Part shown: positions 25,013 through 33,603 of the stretch, piece after piece
How the letters are laid out: every line of letters starts with the position of its first letter
How positions within the stretch are numbered: position 1 is the stretch's first letter
NCBI RefSeq assembly: GCF_002303925.1
Contig: NZ_MRCS01000045.1
Span: 1 to 54,245, forward strand
Direction: 5' to 3'
Source of the DNA: Pseudomonas sp. ACN8
Lineage (GTDB): Bacteria; Pseudomonadota; Gammaproteobacteria; Pseudomonadales; Pseudomonadaceae
Length of the DNA stretch: 54,245 nt
Translations under genes and position numbers: made by a program
Notes under the pieces: generated by a model
What the model was told of the DNA's origin: nothing
What the model saw: the letters and a program-made list of their open reading frames with translations, nothing else
Database searches by the model: none

Positions 25013-26214
25013 TGCGTGACGTTTATATCTGCGACGCGATTCGTACCCCCATCGGCCGTTTCGGCGGTGGCCTGTCGACGGTTCGCGCCGACGACCTGGC
25101 CGCCGTGCCGATCAAGGCCTTGATGGAGCGTAACCCCTCGATGGACTGGAACGCGGTGGACGAGGTGTTCCTCGGCTGCGCCAACCAGGCCGGTGAAGAC
25201 AACCGCAACGTTGCACGTATGGCGCTGTTGCTGGCCGGTCTGCCGGAAACCATTCCTGGCGTGACCCTCAACCGCCTCTGCGCGTCGGGCATGGATGCCA
25301 TCGGCACCGCGTTCCGCGCCATCGCCAGCGGCGAAATGGAGCTGACGATCGCCGGCGGCGTCGAGTCGATGTCCCGCGCACCGTTCGTGATGGGCAAGGC
25401 TGACGCGGCGTTTTCGCGCAACATGAAGCTCGAAGACACCACCATCGGCTGGCGCTTCATCAACCCGTTGATGAAAGCCCAGTACGGCGTGGATGCGATG
25501 CCGCAGACCGCTGACAACGTGGCCGACGATTACAAGGTGTCCCGCGCCGATCAGGACGCGTTCGCCCTGCGCAGTCAACAACGCACGGCCGCCGCGCAAG
25601 CTGCCGGGTACTTCGCCGAAGAAATCGTTGAAGTGCGCATTGCCCACAAGAAGGGTGAAATCGTGGTCAGCCAGGACGAGCATCCTCGCGCCGACACCAC
25701 CCTGGAAGCCCTGACCAAACTCAAACCGGTCAACGGTCCCGACAAAACCGTCACCGCCGGCAATGCCTCCGGTGTGAACGACGGTGCTGCCGCGTTGATC
25801 CTGGCTTCGGCCGAAGCGGTGAAGAAACACGGTCTGACTGCCCGCGCCAAAGTGCTCGGCATGGCCAGCGCCGGTGTTGCTCCGCGTGTAATGGGCATCG
25901 GCCCGGTGCCGGCGGTGCGTAAACTGATCGAACGCCTCGGTGTGGCGGTCAGCGATTTCGACGTGATCGAACTCAACGAAGCCTTCGCAAGCCAGGGCCT
26001 GGCGGTGCTGCGTGAACTGGGGATCGCCGACGACGCGGTCCAGGTCAACCCGAACGGTGGCGCCATTGCCTTGGGCCATCCATTGGGCATGAGCGGCGCA
26101 CGACTGGTGTTGACCGCATTGCATCAGCTGGAAAAAACCGGCGGCAAGAAAGGTCTGGCGACCATGTGCGTTGGTGTTGGCCAAGGTCTGGCTTTGGCGA
26201 TCGAACGGGTCTGA
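25012..26214 (+). CDS. pcaF: Beta-ketoadipyl-CoA thiolase
   Basis: Last step of the pathway: cleaves beta-ketoadipyl-CoA into acetyl-CoA and succinyl-CoA. The 400 residues have the thiolase triad: nucleophile Cys in NRLCASGMDAIG (about residue 90), His in NPNGGAIALGHPLGMSGARL (about 355) and the second Cys in CVGVGQGLA near the C-terminus. NEAFASQ is also present. The ATG at 25012 (MRDVYICDAIRTPIGRFGG) is the standard start; a GTG one codon earlier is possible. Start overlaps the pcaJ stop. Confidence 0.95.
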   Translation: MRDVYICDAIRTPIGRFGGGLSTVRADDLAAVPIKALMERNPSMDWNAVDEVFLGCANQAGEDNRNVARMALLLAGLPETIPGVTLNRLCASGMDAIGTAFRAIASGEMELTIAGGVESMSRAPFVMGKADAAFSRNMKLEDTTIGWRFINPLMKAQYGVDAMPQTADNVADDYKVSRADQDAFALRSQQRTAAAQAAGYFAEEIVEVRIAHKKGEIVVSQDEHPRADTTLEALTKLKPVNGPDKTVTAGNASGVNDGAAALILASAEAVKKHGLTARAKVLGMASAGVAPRVMGIGPVPAVRKLIERLGVAVSDFDVIELNEAFASQGLAVLRELGIADDAVQVNPNGGAIALGHPLGMSGARLVLTALHQLEKTGGKKGLATMCVGVGQGLALAIERV

Positions 26215-26251
26215 CCCACCCTGTCGGCTAATAAGAACTGAGGAAAGTGTA

Positions 26252-26956
26252 ATGACTGACAAGCCTGGTTACCGTCGCCCGCAGGAGGGCACTCAGCCGG
26301 AGTACCTGCACCCGACCTATCAATCCACCAACCTGCGCTCGCCGTCGAAACCGTTGGTATTGCTGCCCCATTCGTTGTCGGAAATTACCGGTCCGACCAT
26401 CGGCGCCGAGCGTGTCAACGAGAAGGACAGCGACCTGACCGCCCAGCACGAGGGGCAGCCACAGGGTGAGCGCATCATCATCCACGGCCGCGTGCTGGAT
26501 GAAAACGGTCTGCCGGTGCCGGGGATTCTGGTGGAGATCTGGCAGGCCAACGCCGCTGGTCGCTACGCTCATGCCCGCGACCTGCACGATGCACCGCTGG
26601 ACCCGAATTTCACCGGCACTGGCCGCACCGTGACCGACGCCGATGGCTGGTATCAGTTCCAGACCATCAAACCCGGTGCGTACCCGTGGGGTAACCACCA
26701 CAACGCTTGGCGCCCGGCGCACATTCACTTCTCGTTGTTCGGGCCGAGCATCCTCACGCGCCTTGTGACGCAGATGTATTTCCCGGGCGACCCGCTGCTG
26801 GCGTACGACCCGATCTACAACTGCGTGCCCGATACCAGCGCCAAGGAGCGCTTGATCGCCAGCTTCGACCTGGAAAAAACCATCCCTTCCTATGCCCTCG
26901 GTTATCGTTGGGACATCGTTTTGCGCGGCCGCGACGCCACGCCGATGGAGAAATAA
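26252..26956 (+). CDS. pcaH: Protocatechuate 3,4-dioxygenase beta subunit
   Basis: Iron(III)-bearing subunit of the intradiol ring-cleavage enzyme that turns protocatechuate into beta-carboxy-cis,cis-muconate. The 234 residues keep the four iron ligands: Y105 (AGRYAHARD), Y144 (GAYPWG), H157 and H159 (AHIHFS), matching Tyr408, Tyr447, His460 and His462 of the P. putida enzyme. The ATG at 26252 is preceded by GAGGAAA and yields MTDKPGYRRP. It is 37 bases after pcaF, so pcaHG here belongs to the pcaIJF transcript. Confidence 0.96.
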   Translation: MTDKPGYRRPQEGTQPEYLHPTYQSTNLRSPSKPLVLLPHSLSEITGPTIGAERVNEKDSDLTAQHEGQPQGERIIIHGRVLDENGLPVPGILVEIWQANAAGRYAHARDLHDAPLDPNFTGTGRTVTDADGWYQFQTIKPGAYPWGNHHNAWRPAHIHFSLFGPSILTRLVTQMYFPGDPLLAYDPIYNCVPDTSAKERLIASFDLEKTIPSYALGYRWDIVLRGRDATPMEK

Positions 26957-26957
26957 G

Positions 26958-27524
26958 ATGACGCTGACTGCGACCACGTCCCACACCGTCGGGCCGTACT
27001 ACCACATCGGCCTGACCTGGCTGAACCGCGAAAACCTGACCGTCGAGCAAACCCTGGGCGAACGCGTGGCGATCACCGGGCAAGTGGTCGACGGCAATGG
27101 CGACATCGTCAACGACGCGATGCTGGAAGTCTGGCAGGCCAACGCCGCCGGCAAGTATGACCACCCGGAAGACGACCAGGACAAACCCCTGGACCCGAAT
27201 TTCGAAGGCTTTGGCCGGGTGCCGGTGGATGCCGAAGGGCGTTTCCGTTTCACCACCATCAAGCCCGGTACGGTCGAGGGGCTCAAAGGCACGACCCAGG
27301 CACCGCACCTGGTGGTGCTGGTGTTTGCCCGTGGCCTGGTCAAGCACTTGCTGACGCGGATTTACTTTGATGGCGAAGTCGCCAACGTCAACGATCCGTT
27401 GCTGGAGTGCGTGCCGGCCGAGCGCCGCAGTACGCTGCTGGCCAGGCAGGATGCGTCGGGTGTGTACCAGTGGAACGTGATTCTGCAGGGTACCGATGCC
27501 GAGACGGTGTTCTTCGATTATTGA
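26958..27524 (+). CDS. pcaG: Protocatechuate 3,4-dioxygenase alpha subunit
   Basis: Partner of PcaH, 188 residues, beginning MTLTATTSHTVGPYYHIGL, the family N-terminus that contributes to the active site. The intradiol dioxygenase fold is intact (EVWQANAAGKYDHPEDDQ; LVVLVFARGLVKHLLTRIYF), but the metal ligands are absent, as normal for the alpha chain. The ATG is one base after the pcaH stop. A REP doublet begins 15 bases past its stop. Confidence 0.96.
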   Translation: MTLTATTSHTVGPYYHIGLTWLNRENLTVEQTLGERVAITGQVVDGNGDIVNDAMLEVWQANAAGKYDHPEDDQDKPLDPNFEGFGRVPVDAEGRFRFTTIKPGTVEGLKGTTQAPHLVVLVFARGLVKHLLTRIYFDGEVANVNDPLLECVPAERRSTLLARQDASGVYQWNVILQGTDAETVFFDY

Positions 27525-27539
27525 GTGAACACTGTTCAC

Positions 27540-27631
27540 CTGTAGGAGCGAGCCTGCTCGCGATGGCGTCGGTACATTCACCGTCGATGTCGTCTGACAC
27601 ACTGCTATCGCGAGCAGGCTCGCTCCTACAG
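27540..27631. repeat. REP doublet (class A, exactly 92 bases)
   Basis: Arms CTGTAGGAGCGAGCCTGCTC and complement. The total length equals that of the doublets at 40483, 43985 and 50146, although the centre differs. It lies between pcaG and pcaT. A short palindrome GTGAACACTGTTCAC directly precedes it (27525-27539). Confidence 0.93.
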
Positions 27632-27717
27632 GGGGTACGAATCGCGGATGTATCTGTGGAACGGGAGTGTTGCAAAGTGTGTCTAGACTCTCTCTGTCCC
27701 CATTGAGTGAAAAAACA

Positions 27718-29022
27718 ATGACAACACCCACAGCACCTATAGCTCTTTATACCGGCGAAGAACGCAACAAGCGGATCTTCGCCATTGTCGGTGCCTCGTC
27801 CGGCAACCTGGTCGAATGGTTCGACTTCTACGTCTACGCCTTCTGTGCGATCTATTTCGCGCCGGCCTTTTTCCCGTCCGATAACCCTACGGTACAGTTG
27901 GTCAACACCGCTGGCGTATTCGCCGCCGGGTTCCTGATGCGACCGATTGGTGGCTGGATTTTCGGACGGCTGGCGGACAAGCACGGACGCAAGAATTCGA
28001 TGTTGATCTCGATTCTGATGATGTGCTTCGGCTCGCTGCTGATCGCCTGCCTGCCGACCTACAACAGCATCGGGGTCTGGGCGCCGATCCTGCTGCTGTT
28101 CGCCCGTTTGCTGCAAGGCTTGTCGGTGGGCGGTGAGTACGGCACGACCGCGACCTACATGAGCGAAGTGGCGCTCAAGGGCCAGCGCGGATTCTTCGCC
28201 TCGTTCCAGTACGTGACCCTGATCGGCGGCCAGTTGCTCGCGGTGTCGCTGGTGGTGATCCTGCAACAGTTCCTCACCGAAGATGACCTGCGTGCCTACG
28301 GTTGGCGGATTCCCTTTGTGGTGGGGGCCATGGCAGCGCTGGTTTCGCTGTATCTGCGCCGTTCGCTGAAAGAAACCACCAGCAAGGAAATGCGCGAAAA
28401 CAAGGATGCCGGCAGCATCAGCGCCCTGTTTCGCGACCATAAAGCCGCGTTCATCACCGTACTCGGTTACACCGCCGGCGGTTCGCTGATTTTCTACACC
28501 TTCACCACGTACATGCAGAAGTACCTGGTGAACACCGCCGGCATGCCGGCCAAGACCGCCAGCTACATCATGACCGGCGCGCTGTTCCTCTATATGTGCA
28601 TGCAGCCGGTTTTCGGCATGCTCGCCGACAAGATCGGCCGGCGTAACTCGATGCTCTGGTTCGGCGCCCTCGGCACGCTGTGCACCGTGCCTATCCTGTT
28701 GAGCCTGAAAAGCGTGACCAGTCCGTTTCTGGCCTTCGTGCTGATTACCCTGGCGCTGTCGATCGTCAGTTTCTACACCTCGATCAGCGGTCTGGTGAAA
28801 GCCGAGATGTTCCCGCCTGAGGTGCGTGCACTGGGTGTCGGCCTGGCATACGCGGTGGCGAATGCGATCTTCGGGGGTTCGGCGGAGTATGTGGCCTTGA
28901 GCCTCAAGGCCGTGGGCATGGAAAACTCCTTTTACTGGTACGTGACGGTAATGATGGCGATCGCGTTCCTGTTCAGCCTGCGTCTGCCGAAACAGGCGAA
29001 GTATCTGCATCACGATCTTTGA
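27718..29022 (+). CDS. pcaT: PcaT-like dicarboxylate MFS transporter
   Basis: Proton symporter of the MHS family (KgtP-like), 434 residues, proposed to import beta-ketoadipate and related dicarboxylates in P. putida. Family motifs: GASSGNLVEWFDFYVYAF in helix 1, FGRLADKHGRKNSM in the loop between helices 2 and 3, and LLQGLSVGGEYGTTATYMSE in helix 4. The ATG at 27718 is preferred; the frame extends to 27667 without a good ribosome-binding site. First gene of a pcaTBDC block, separated from pcaG by a REP doublet. Confidence 0.88.
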   Translation: MTTPTAPIALYTGEERNKRIFAIVGASSGNLVEWFDFYVYAFCAIYFAPAFFPSDNPTVQLVNTAGVFAAGFLMRPIGGWIFGRLADKHGRKNSMLISILMMCFGSLLIACLPTYNSIGVWAPILLLFARLLQGLSVGGEYGTTATYMSEVALKGQRGFFASFQYVTLIGGQLLAVSLVVILQQFLTEDDLRAYGWRIPFVVGAMAALVSLYLRRSLKETTSKEMRENKDAGSISALFRDHKAAFITVLGYTAGGSLIFYTFTTYMQKYLVNTAGMPAKTASYIMTGALFLYMCMQPVFGMLADKIGRRNSMLWFGALGTLCTVPILLSLKSVTSPFLAFVLITLALSIVSFYTSISGLVKAEMFPPEVRALGVGLAYAVANAIFGGSAEYVALSLKAVGMENSFYWYVTVMMAIAFLFSLRLPKQAKYLHHDL

Positions 29023-29029
29023 TCTTCAC

Positions 29030-29052
29030 ACGCGGGCCGCAAAGGCCCGCGT
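29030..29052 (+). terminator. Intercistronic stem-loop between pcaT and pcaB
   Basis: ACGCGGGCC pairs with GGCCCGCGT around a five-base loop, with no T-run after it. It is better read as an mRNA-stabilising or partial-termination hairpin inside the operon than as a full terminator. Confidence 0.55.
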
Positions 29053-29067
29053 CTTCAGGAACTGTTT

Positions 29068-30432
29068 ATGAACCAGCGACCGGGCAATCAATTGTTCGAT
29101 GCCTATTTCACGGCCCGCGATATGCGTGAGGTGTTCTGCGATCAGGGCCGGGTCCAGGCCATGCTCGATTTTGAAGCGGCACTGGCCCGGGCCGAAGCGC
29201 AGGCAGGGTTGATTCCGTCGAGTGTTGTCGCGCCGATTGAAGCGGCTTGCCGCGCCGGGCTTTATGACTTTGCAGCGTTGGGCGAGGCGATTGCCACGGC
29301 GGGTAATTCGGCCATTCCGTTGGTCAAGGCGCTGGGCAAACAGATCGCGGCCACCGATGCCGAAGCCGAGCGCTATGTGCATCTGGGCGCGACCAGCCAG
29401 GACGTGATGGACAGCGGCCTGGTGCTGCAACTACGCCGCGCTCTGGAACTGATCGAAGGCGACCTGGCACAACTGGGACAGACCCTCGCGTCCCAGGCCC
29501 GGCGCTACGCGACCACGCCATTGGCCGGACGTACCTGGCTGCAGCATGCGACACCGGTCACCCTCGGCATGAAGATCGCCGGTTGGCTGGGGGCGGTGAC
29601 CCGCAGTCGCCAACGCTTGGCCGAACTCAAGCCACGCCTGTTGGTGCTGCAATTCGGCGGTGCTTCCGGAACCCTTGCGGCCCTTGGCGAACAGGCCATG
29701 CCGATTGCCCAGGCGCTGGCCGGAGAACTGCAACTGACCTTGCCCGATCAGCCGTGGCACACCCAGCGCGATCGCGTGGTGGAGTTCGGCGCCGTGCTCG
29801 GCCTGATCGCCGGCAGTCTCGGCAAACTCGGTCGCGATATCAGCCTGTTGATGCAAACCGAGGCCGCCGAAGTGTTCGAACCTTCGGCGCCGGGCAAGGG
29901 CGGTTCCTCGACCATGCCGCACAAACGCAATCCGGTGGGCGCGGCGGTGTTGATCGGCGCGGCGACGCGTGTACCTGGTTTGCTCTCGACGCTGTTCAGC
30001 GCCATGCCCCAGGAACACGAGCGCAGTCTCGGTCTATGGCATGCCGAGTGGGAAACCCTGCCGGAGATTTGCTGCCTGGTGTCCGGCAGCCTGCAGCAAG
30101 CATTGTTGATCGCCAAAGGGCTGGAGGTGGATGCCGAGCGCATGGCTCGCAATCTCGATTTGACCCAGGGCCTGGTGCTCGCTGAAGCGGTGAGCATCGT
30201 TCTCGCGCAACGGGTCGGACGCGATGCCGCGCACCATCTGTTGGAACAATGCTGCAAACGTGCCGTGGCCGAACAGCGTCACCTGCGCGTGGTCCTCGGC
30301 GACGAACCGCAAGTGACCGCCGAGCTTTCGGCGGCTGAACTCGATCATCTGCTGGACCCCGCTCACTATCTCGGTCAGGCCAAAACCTGGGTCGAGCGCG
30401 CGGTGGCTGAACATTCTGCATTGACTGCCTGA
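29068..30432 (+). CDS. pcaB: 3-carboxy-cis,cis-muconate cycloisomerase
   Basis: Converts beta-carboxymuconate to gamma-carboxymuconolactone. Fumarase/aspartase superfamily protein of 454 residues with the superfamily signature GSSTMPHKRNPVGAA (about residues 276-290), the conserved TSQDVMDSG near 109, and GRTWLQHATPVTLG near 152. AGGA at 29056 precedes the ATG. Followed closely by pcaD (12-base gap). Confidence 0.95.
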   Translation: MNQRPGNQLFDAYFTARDMREVFCDQGRVQAMLDFEAALARAEAQAGLIPSSVVAPIEAACRAGLYDFAALGEAIATAGNSAIPLVKALGKQIAATDAEAERYVHLGATSQDVMDSGLVLQLRRALELIEGDLAQLGQTLASQARRYATTPLAGRTWLQHATPVTLGMKIAGWLGAVTRSRQRLAELKPRLLVLQFGGASGTLAALGEQAMPIAQALAGELQLTLPDQPWHTQRDRVVEFGAVLGLIAGSLGKLGRDISLLMQTEAAEVFEPSAPGKGGSSTMPHKRNPVGAAVLIGAATRVPGLLSTLFSAMPQEHERSLGLWHAEWETLPEICCLVSGSLQQALLIAKGLEVDAERMARNLDLTQGLVLAEAVSIVLAQRVGRDAAHHLLEQCCKRAVAEQRHLRVVLGDEPQVTAELSAAELDHLLDPAHYLGQAKTWVERAVAEHSALTA

Positions 30433-30444
30433 AGGAGACTTGCT

Positions 30445-31236
30445 GTGGCATTTGTACAACTCGCCGAGGGCGAACTGCATTACCAACTCGATGGGCCGGT
30501 CGACGCGCCGGTGCTGGTGCTGTCCAACTCCCTGGGCACTGACCTGCACATGTGGGACGCGCAGATTCCGGCGTTCACCAAGCATTTTCGCGTTCTGCGT
30601 TTCGACACCCGTGGTCACGGCCAATCGCTGGTGACGACTGGCCCGTACAGCATCGAGCAACTGGGCCGCGACGTGCTGGCGCTGCTGGATGCGTTGCACA
30701 TCGAGCGCGCGCATTTCTGCGGATTGTCCATGGGCGGGTTGATCGGCCAGTGGCTGGGCATCAATGCCGGCGATCGCCTGAACAAGCTGATCGTGTGCAA
30801 CACCGCAGCGAAAATCGGCGATCCGTCGGTGTGGAACCCGCGCATTGAAATGGTGCTGCGCGATGGTCAGGCGGCCATGGTTGCCCTGCGCGATGCGTCG
30901 ATTGCCCGCTGGTTCACCCCGGATTTCTCCGAAACCAACCCGGCGGCGGCCAAGCAGATTACCGACATGCTCGCGGCCACTTCTCCAGAAGGCTATGCGG
31001 CCAACTGCGCGGCGGTGCGTGACGCCGATTTCCGCGATCAGTTGTCTGCGATCAAGGTGCCGTTGCTGGTCATCGCTGGCACCGAAGACGCCGTGACGCC
31101 ACCGTCCGGCGGGCATTTCATTCAGGAACATGTGCCGGGCGCCGAGTACGCCGAGTTCTATGCCGCGCATTTGTCCAACGTCCAGGCCGGTAATGCGTTC
31201 AGCGAGCGCGTGCTGGCGTTTCTGTCGGCTGATTGA
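30445..31236 (+). CDS. pcaD: 3-oxoadipate enol-lactonase
   Basis: Alpha/beta hydrolase that opens beta-ketoadipate enol-lactone to beta-ketoadipate. 263 residues starting at a GTG with an AAGGAGA ribosome-binding site. Nucleophile S95 lies in CGLSMGGLIGQ. The acid is in TEDAVTPPSGG (about residue 216) and the histidine in AAHLSNVQ near the end. RFDTRGHGQS near 52-61 is the cap-side motif. Confidence 0.95.
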   Translation: MAFVQLAEGELHYQLDGPVDAPVLVLSNSLGTDLHMWDAQIPAFTKHFRVLRFDTRGHGQSLVTTGPYSIEQLGRDVLALLDALHIERAHFCGLSMGGLIGQWLGINAGDRLNKLIVCNTAAKIGDPSVWNPRIEMVLRDGQAAMVALRDASIARWFTPDFSETNPAAAKQITDMLAATSPEGYAANCAAVRDADFRDQLSAIKVPLLVIAGTEDAVTPPSGGHFIQEHVPGAEYAEFYAAHLSNVQAGNAFSERVLAFLSAD

Positions 31237-31246
31237 GGGTATTGCC

Positions 31247-31639
31247 GTGGATGAGAAACAACGTTACGACGAGGGGATGGAAGTCCGTCGCGCGGTCCTC
31301 GGCGACGCCCACGTCGACCGCAGCCTGACTACCCTGACCGAGTTCAACTCGGAGTTCCAGGAGATGATCACCCGCCACGCCTGGGGTGACATCTGGACCC
31401 GCCCGGGCCTGCCGCGCCACACCCGCAGCCTGATCACCATCGCCATGCTGATCGGCATGAACCGCGAGGGCGAACTCAGACTGCACCTGCGCGCCGCCGC
31501 CAACAACGGCGTCAGCCGTGGCGAGATCAAGGAAGTGATCATGCAGAGTGCAATCTACTGCGGGATTCCGGCGGCCAATGCGACATTCCACCTGGCGGAG
31601 TCGGTGTGGGATGAGTTGGGGGTTGAGTCGCGGGGGTAG
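31247..31639 (+). CDS. pcaC: 4-carboxymuconolactone decarboxylase
   Basis: Decarboxylates gamma-carboxymuconolactone to the enol-lactone. 130 residues of the AhpD-like CMD fold, with EMITRHAWGDIWTRPGLPRH and the catalytic-region stretch LHLRAAANNGVSRGEIKEV, ending in IYCGIPAANATFHLAE. The GTG at 31247 gives the expected start (M/V)DEKQRYDEGM and the family length; an earlier ATG in this frame would overlap pcaD heavily. GAGGG precedes it. A REP doublet ends the operon. Confidence 0.95.
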   Translation: MDEKQRYDEGMEVRRAVLGDAHVDRSLTTLTEFNSEFQEMITRHAWGDIWTRPGLPRHTRSLITIAMLIGMNREGELRLHLRAAANNGVSRGEIKEVIMQSAIYCGIPAANATFHLAESVWDELGVESRG

Positions 31640-31670
31640 CCCCGGCGATTTGCGGTGACTTGCTGACGTC

Positions 31671-31751
31671 ATCGCGAGCAGGCTCGCTCCCACAGTTGTC
31701 CGGGTTGCCAAGGCGGACACGGTCTAATGTGGGAGCGAGCCTGCTCGCGAT
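31671..31751. repeat. REP doublet (class B, 81 bases)
   Basis: ATCGCGAGCAGGCTCGCTCC and complement between convergent pcaC and the porin gene; may serve as the shared terminator since no other stem with a T-run is seen there. Confidence 0.93.
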
Positions 31752-31765
31752 GGCGGTGGTGAGGT

Positions 31766-33025
31766 TTACAGCAAGCTGATCGGATAGCTGATGATCACCC
31801 GGTTCTCATCGAACTCATTGTTGCTGTAGTCGCGGCGCATGGTCGAATTGCGCCATTTCAGGTTCAGGTCTTTCAGCGCACCGCTCTGCACGGTGTAGCC
31901 CAGTTCACTTTCGCGCCCCCATTCCTTGCCATCGGTGATGCTGCCGGTGTGCACATTGTCACCGCTGATGTAGCGGTTCATCAGGGTCAGGCCCGGTACA
32001 CCCACGGCGGCGAAGTTGTAGTCGTGGCGTACTTGCCAGGATTTCTCCCGGGCATTGTCATAGCTGGAGTTGTAGCTGTCGTTGGCCAGGGTACCGCCGC
32101 TGGTGCCGTTGACCCGCATCCAGGCATTGTCACCAGTGAGTTTTTGCAGGCCGACGTAGAAGGTGTTGCCGCCGTATTTGGCCGAGAACAAACCGTACAT
32201 TGTCTTGTTGTCCAACTCGCCGGCCCGGGCGCTGCCGTCATCCTTGCCGTAGAAGAAACCCAGGTTGGCGCCCAGGGTCCAGTTGCCGATCGGCTGGCTG
32301 TGGATCAGATTGATGAATTGCTGGCTGTAGATGTCCTTGAGCTCGGCGTTCCACAGTCCGATCTGGGTGCGCTTGTCATTGAACACGTACTCGCCGCCCT
32401 GAAAGTTGAAACGATCGGAGGTGAATGCGGCTTTGCCGGTCATCGACATGTCGTCCATGCTGCTGTCGTCGCGCGGGCTGTTCTGGCGGAACTGGCCGCC
32501 GTAGAGCGTCAGGCCTGCGATTTCCTTCGAGGTGATCTGGCCGCCTCGGAAGGTTTGCGGCAACGAGCGACCATCGTCGGAACGCAGGATTGGCAGCACC
32601 GGCATCCATTCGCCGACTTTGACTTCGGTCTGCGACAGCTTGGCCTTGAACGCCACGTTGGTACGGCCAAAATTGTCTGCCGGGCGACCGTCATGATCCA
32701 GCGGCAGCAGTTGTGTACCACCGGTGCCTTTGCCGCCGTCGAGCTTCACCGAATACAAACCGAGCACATCCATGCCGAACCCGACGGTGCCCTGGGTGAA
32801 CCCGGACTTGGCGTCGAGGATAAAACTCTGCGTCCACTCTTCAGCCTTGCCCTGGGCCTTGGTCGGGTTGGTGAAGTTGCGGTTGATGTAGAAATTGCGC
32901 AGGTTCAGGTTGACCTTGGCCCCTTCGACAAAACCCGACTCCTCGGCGCTGGCGGGCAGGGCCGCGCTGGCCAGGGCGGCGGCGATCAGGCTGGGAACGA
33001 AATACTGCGCGGTGGAAGACGTCAT
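31766..33025 (-). CDS. OprD-family outer-membrane porin linked to the pca cluster
   Basis: Outer-membrane substrate-specific channel, 419 residues, likely for aromatic acids. A signal peptide is cleaved after PASA (about residue 27). The mature chain starts EESGFVEGAKVNLNLRNFYINRNF, the family opening, with typical beta-barrel segments such as KVGEWMPVLPILRSDDGRSLPQTF and DYSNNEFDENRVIISYPISLL at the C-terminus. BenF-like porins occupy this spot in P. putida as I recall. A PcaR box (33236-33250) lies upstream in its promoter region, supporting joint control with pca genes. Confidence 0.9.
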   Translation of the reverse strand: MTSSTAQYFVPSLIAAALASAALPASAEESGFVEGAKVNLNLRNFYINRNFTNPTKAQGKAEEWTQSFILDAKSGFTQGTVGFGMDVLGLYSVKLDGGKGTGGTQLLPLDHDGRPADNFGRTNVAFKAKLSQTEVKVGEWMPVLPILRSDDGRSLPQTFRGGQITSKEIAGLTLYGGQFRQNSPRDDSSMDDMSMTGKAAFTSDRFNFQGGEYVFNDKRTQIGLWNAELKDIYSQQFINLIHSQPIGNWTLGANLGFFYGKDDGSARAGELDNKTMYGLFSAKYGGNTFYVGLQKLTGDNAWMRVNGTSGGTLANDSYNSSYDNAREKSWQVRHDYNFAAVGVPGLTLMNRYISGDNVHTGSITDGKEWGRESELGYTVQSGALKDLNLKWRNSTMRRDYSNNEFDENRVIISYPISLL

Positions 33026-33235
33026 GAGCTCGGGTCTCTCTAATTCTTGGGGATGAAGCGGGGTGATGCCGCAACCCGGGGTTGCAGACGAATATTCGAA
33101 ATCAGCACAAAACGAAGCGGGTCAGCCGGAGAGGGCAGGGCGCGGGGGCATGGTGTCGAACCTGTTGTTATTGGTTTTGTGGTTCGGATGGTGCGTGGAA
33201 TGTACTGGATGGTTCAATCGTAAAAAGCGGGTTTT

Positions 33236-33250
33236 GGGCGATTATCGAAC
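33236..33250 (-). promoter_or_regulatory. PcaR operator upstream of the porin gene
   Basis: On the minus strand this reads GTTCGATAATCGCCC, 14 of 15 bases identical to the pcaR-promoter site. It is 211 bases upstream of the porin ATG and points toward it. No second core lies 19 bases away. Confidence 0.72.
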
Positions 33251-33290
33251 GTAAGATTGATCGGGACTTTTCGGTGCATTGGCCGGCCCC

Positions 33291-33374
33291 ATCGCCAGCA
33301 GGGCTGGCTCCCACAGGTGACCGTGTTCCTTCAGGAGAAATGCGGTCGATGTGGGAGCCAGCCCTGCTGGCGAT
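33291..33374. repeat. REP doublet (class B, GCCAGC variant)
   Basis: Arms GCCAGCAGGGCTGGCTCCCA and complement. The arm hairpin GCCAGC-AGG-GCTGGC has a three-base loop and a matched change from the common GCGAGC/GCTCGC pairing. Confidence 0.92.
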
Positions 33375-33417
33375 GAGGCCTTAACCCACAATACAAATTT
33401 TCAGGCAGGCAACAAAA

Positions 33418-33603
33418 AGCCCACCAATCGGTTAATGCTGTTCACTTAAGCGAATGTGGTCCTCTGTAGGAGCGAGCTTGCTCGCGATGGTCGTTAACGA
33501 TAACGCGTATTTACTGGCTAAACGCGGCGTTCTTGAGTCCATCGCGAGCAAGCTCGCTCCTACAACTTCCTTAACTGAACAGCATTACACCAATCGGTGG
33601 GCT
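33418..33603. repeat. Long inverted repeat enclosing a REP doublet
   Basis: The outer arms 33418-33450 and 33570-33603 are inverted copies, about 30 of 33-34 bases matching, starting AGCCCACCAATCGG on the left and CTTAACTGAACAGC on the right. Inside them sits a class A REP doublet (33464-33564). The structure begins 20 bases past the emhC stop codon and could act as its terminator, or could be a small composite mobile element. Confidence 0.8.
33464..33564. repeat. REP doublet (class A, AGCTTGCTC variant)
   Basis: Arms GTAGGAGCGAGCTTGCTCGC and complement (GCGAGC-AA-GCTCGC hairpin), length about 101 bases, nested in the larger inverted repeat 33418-33603. Confidence 0.92.

Noticed and set aside
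24718..26262. 514-residue open frame antisense to pcaJ and pcaF
   Set aside because: The thiolase and CoA-transferase motifs are on the plus strand within a coherent operon.
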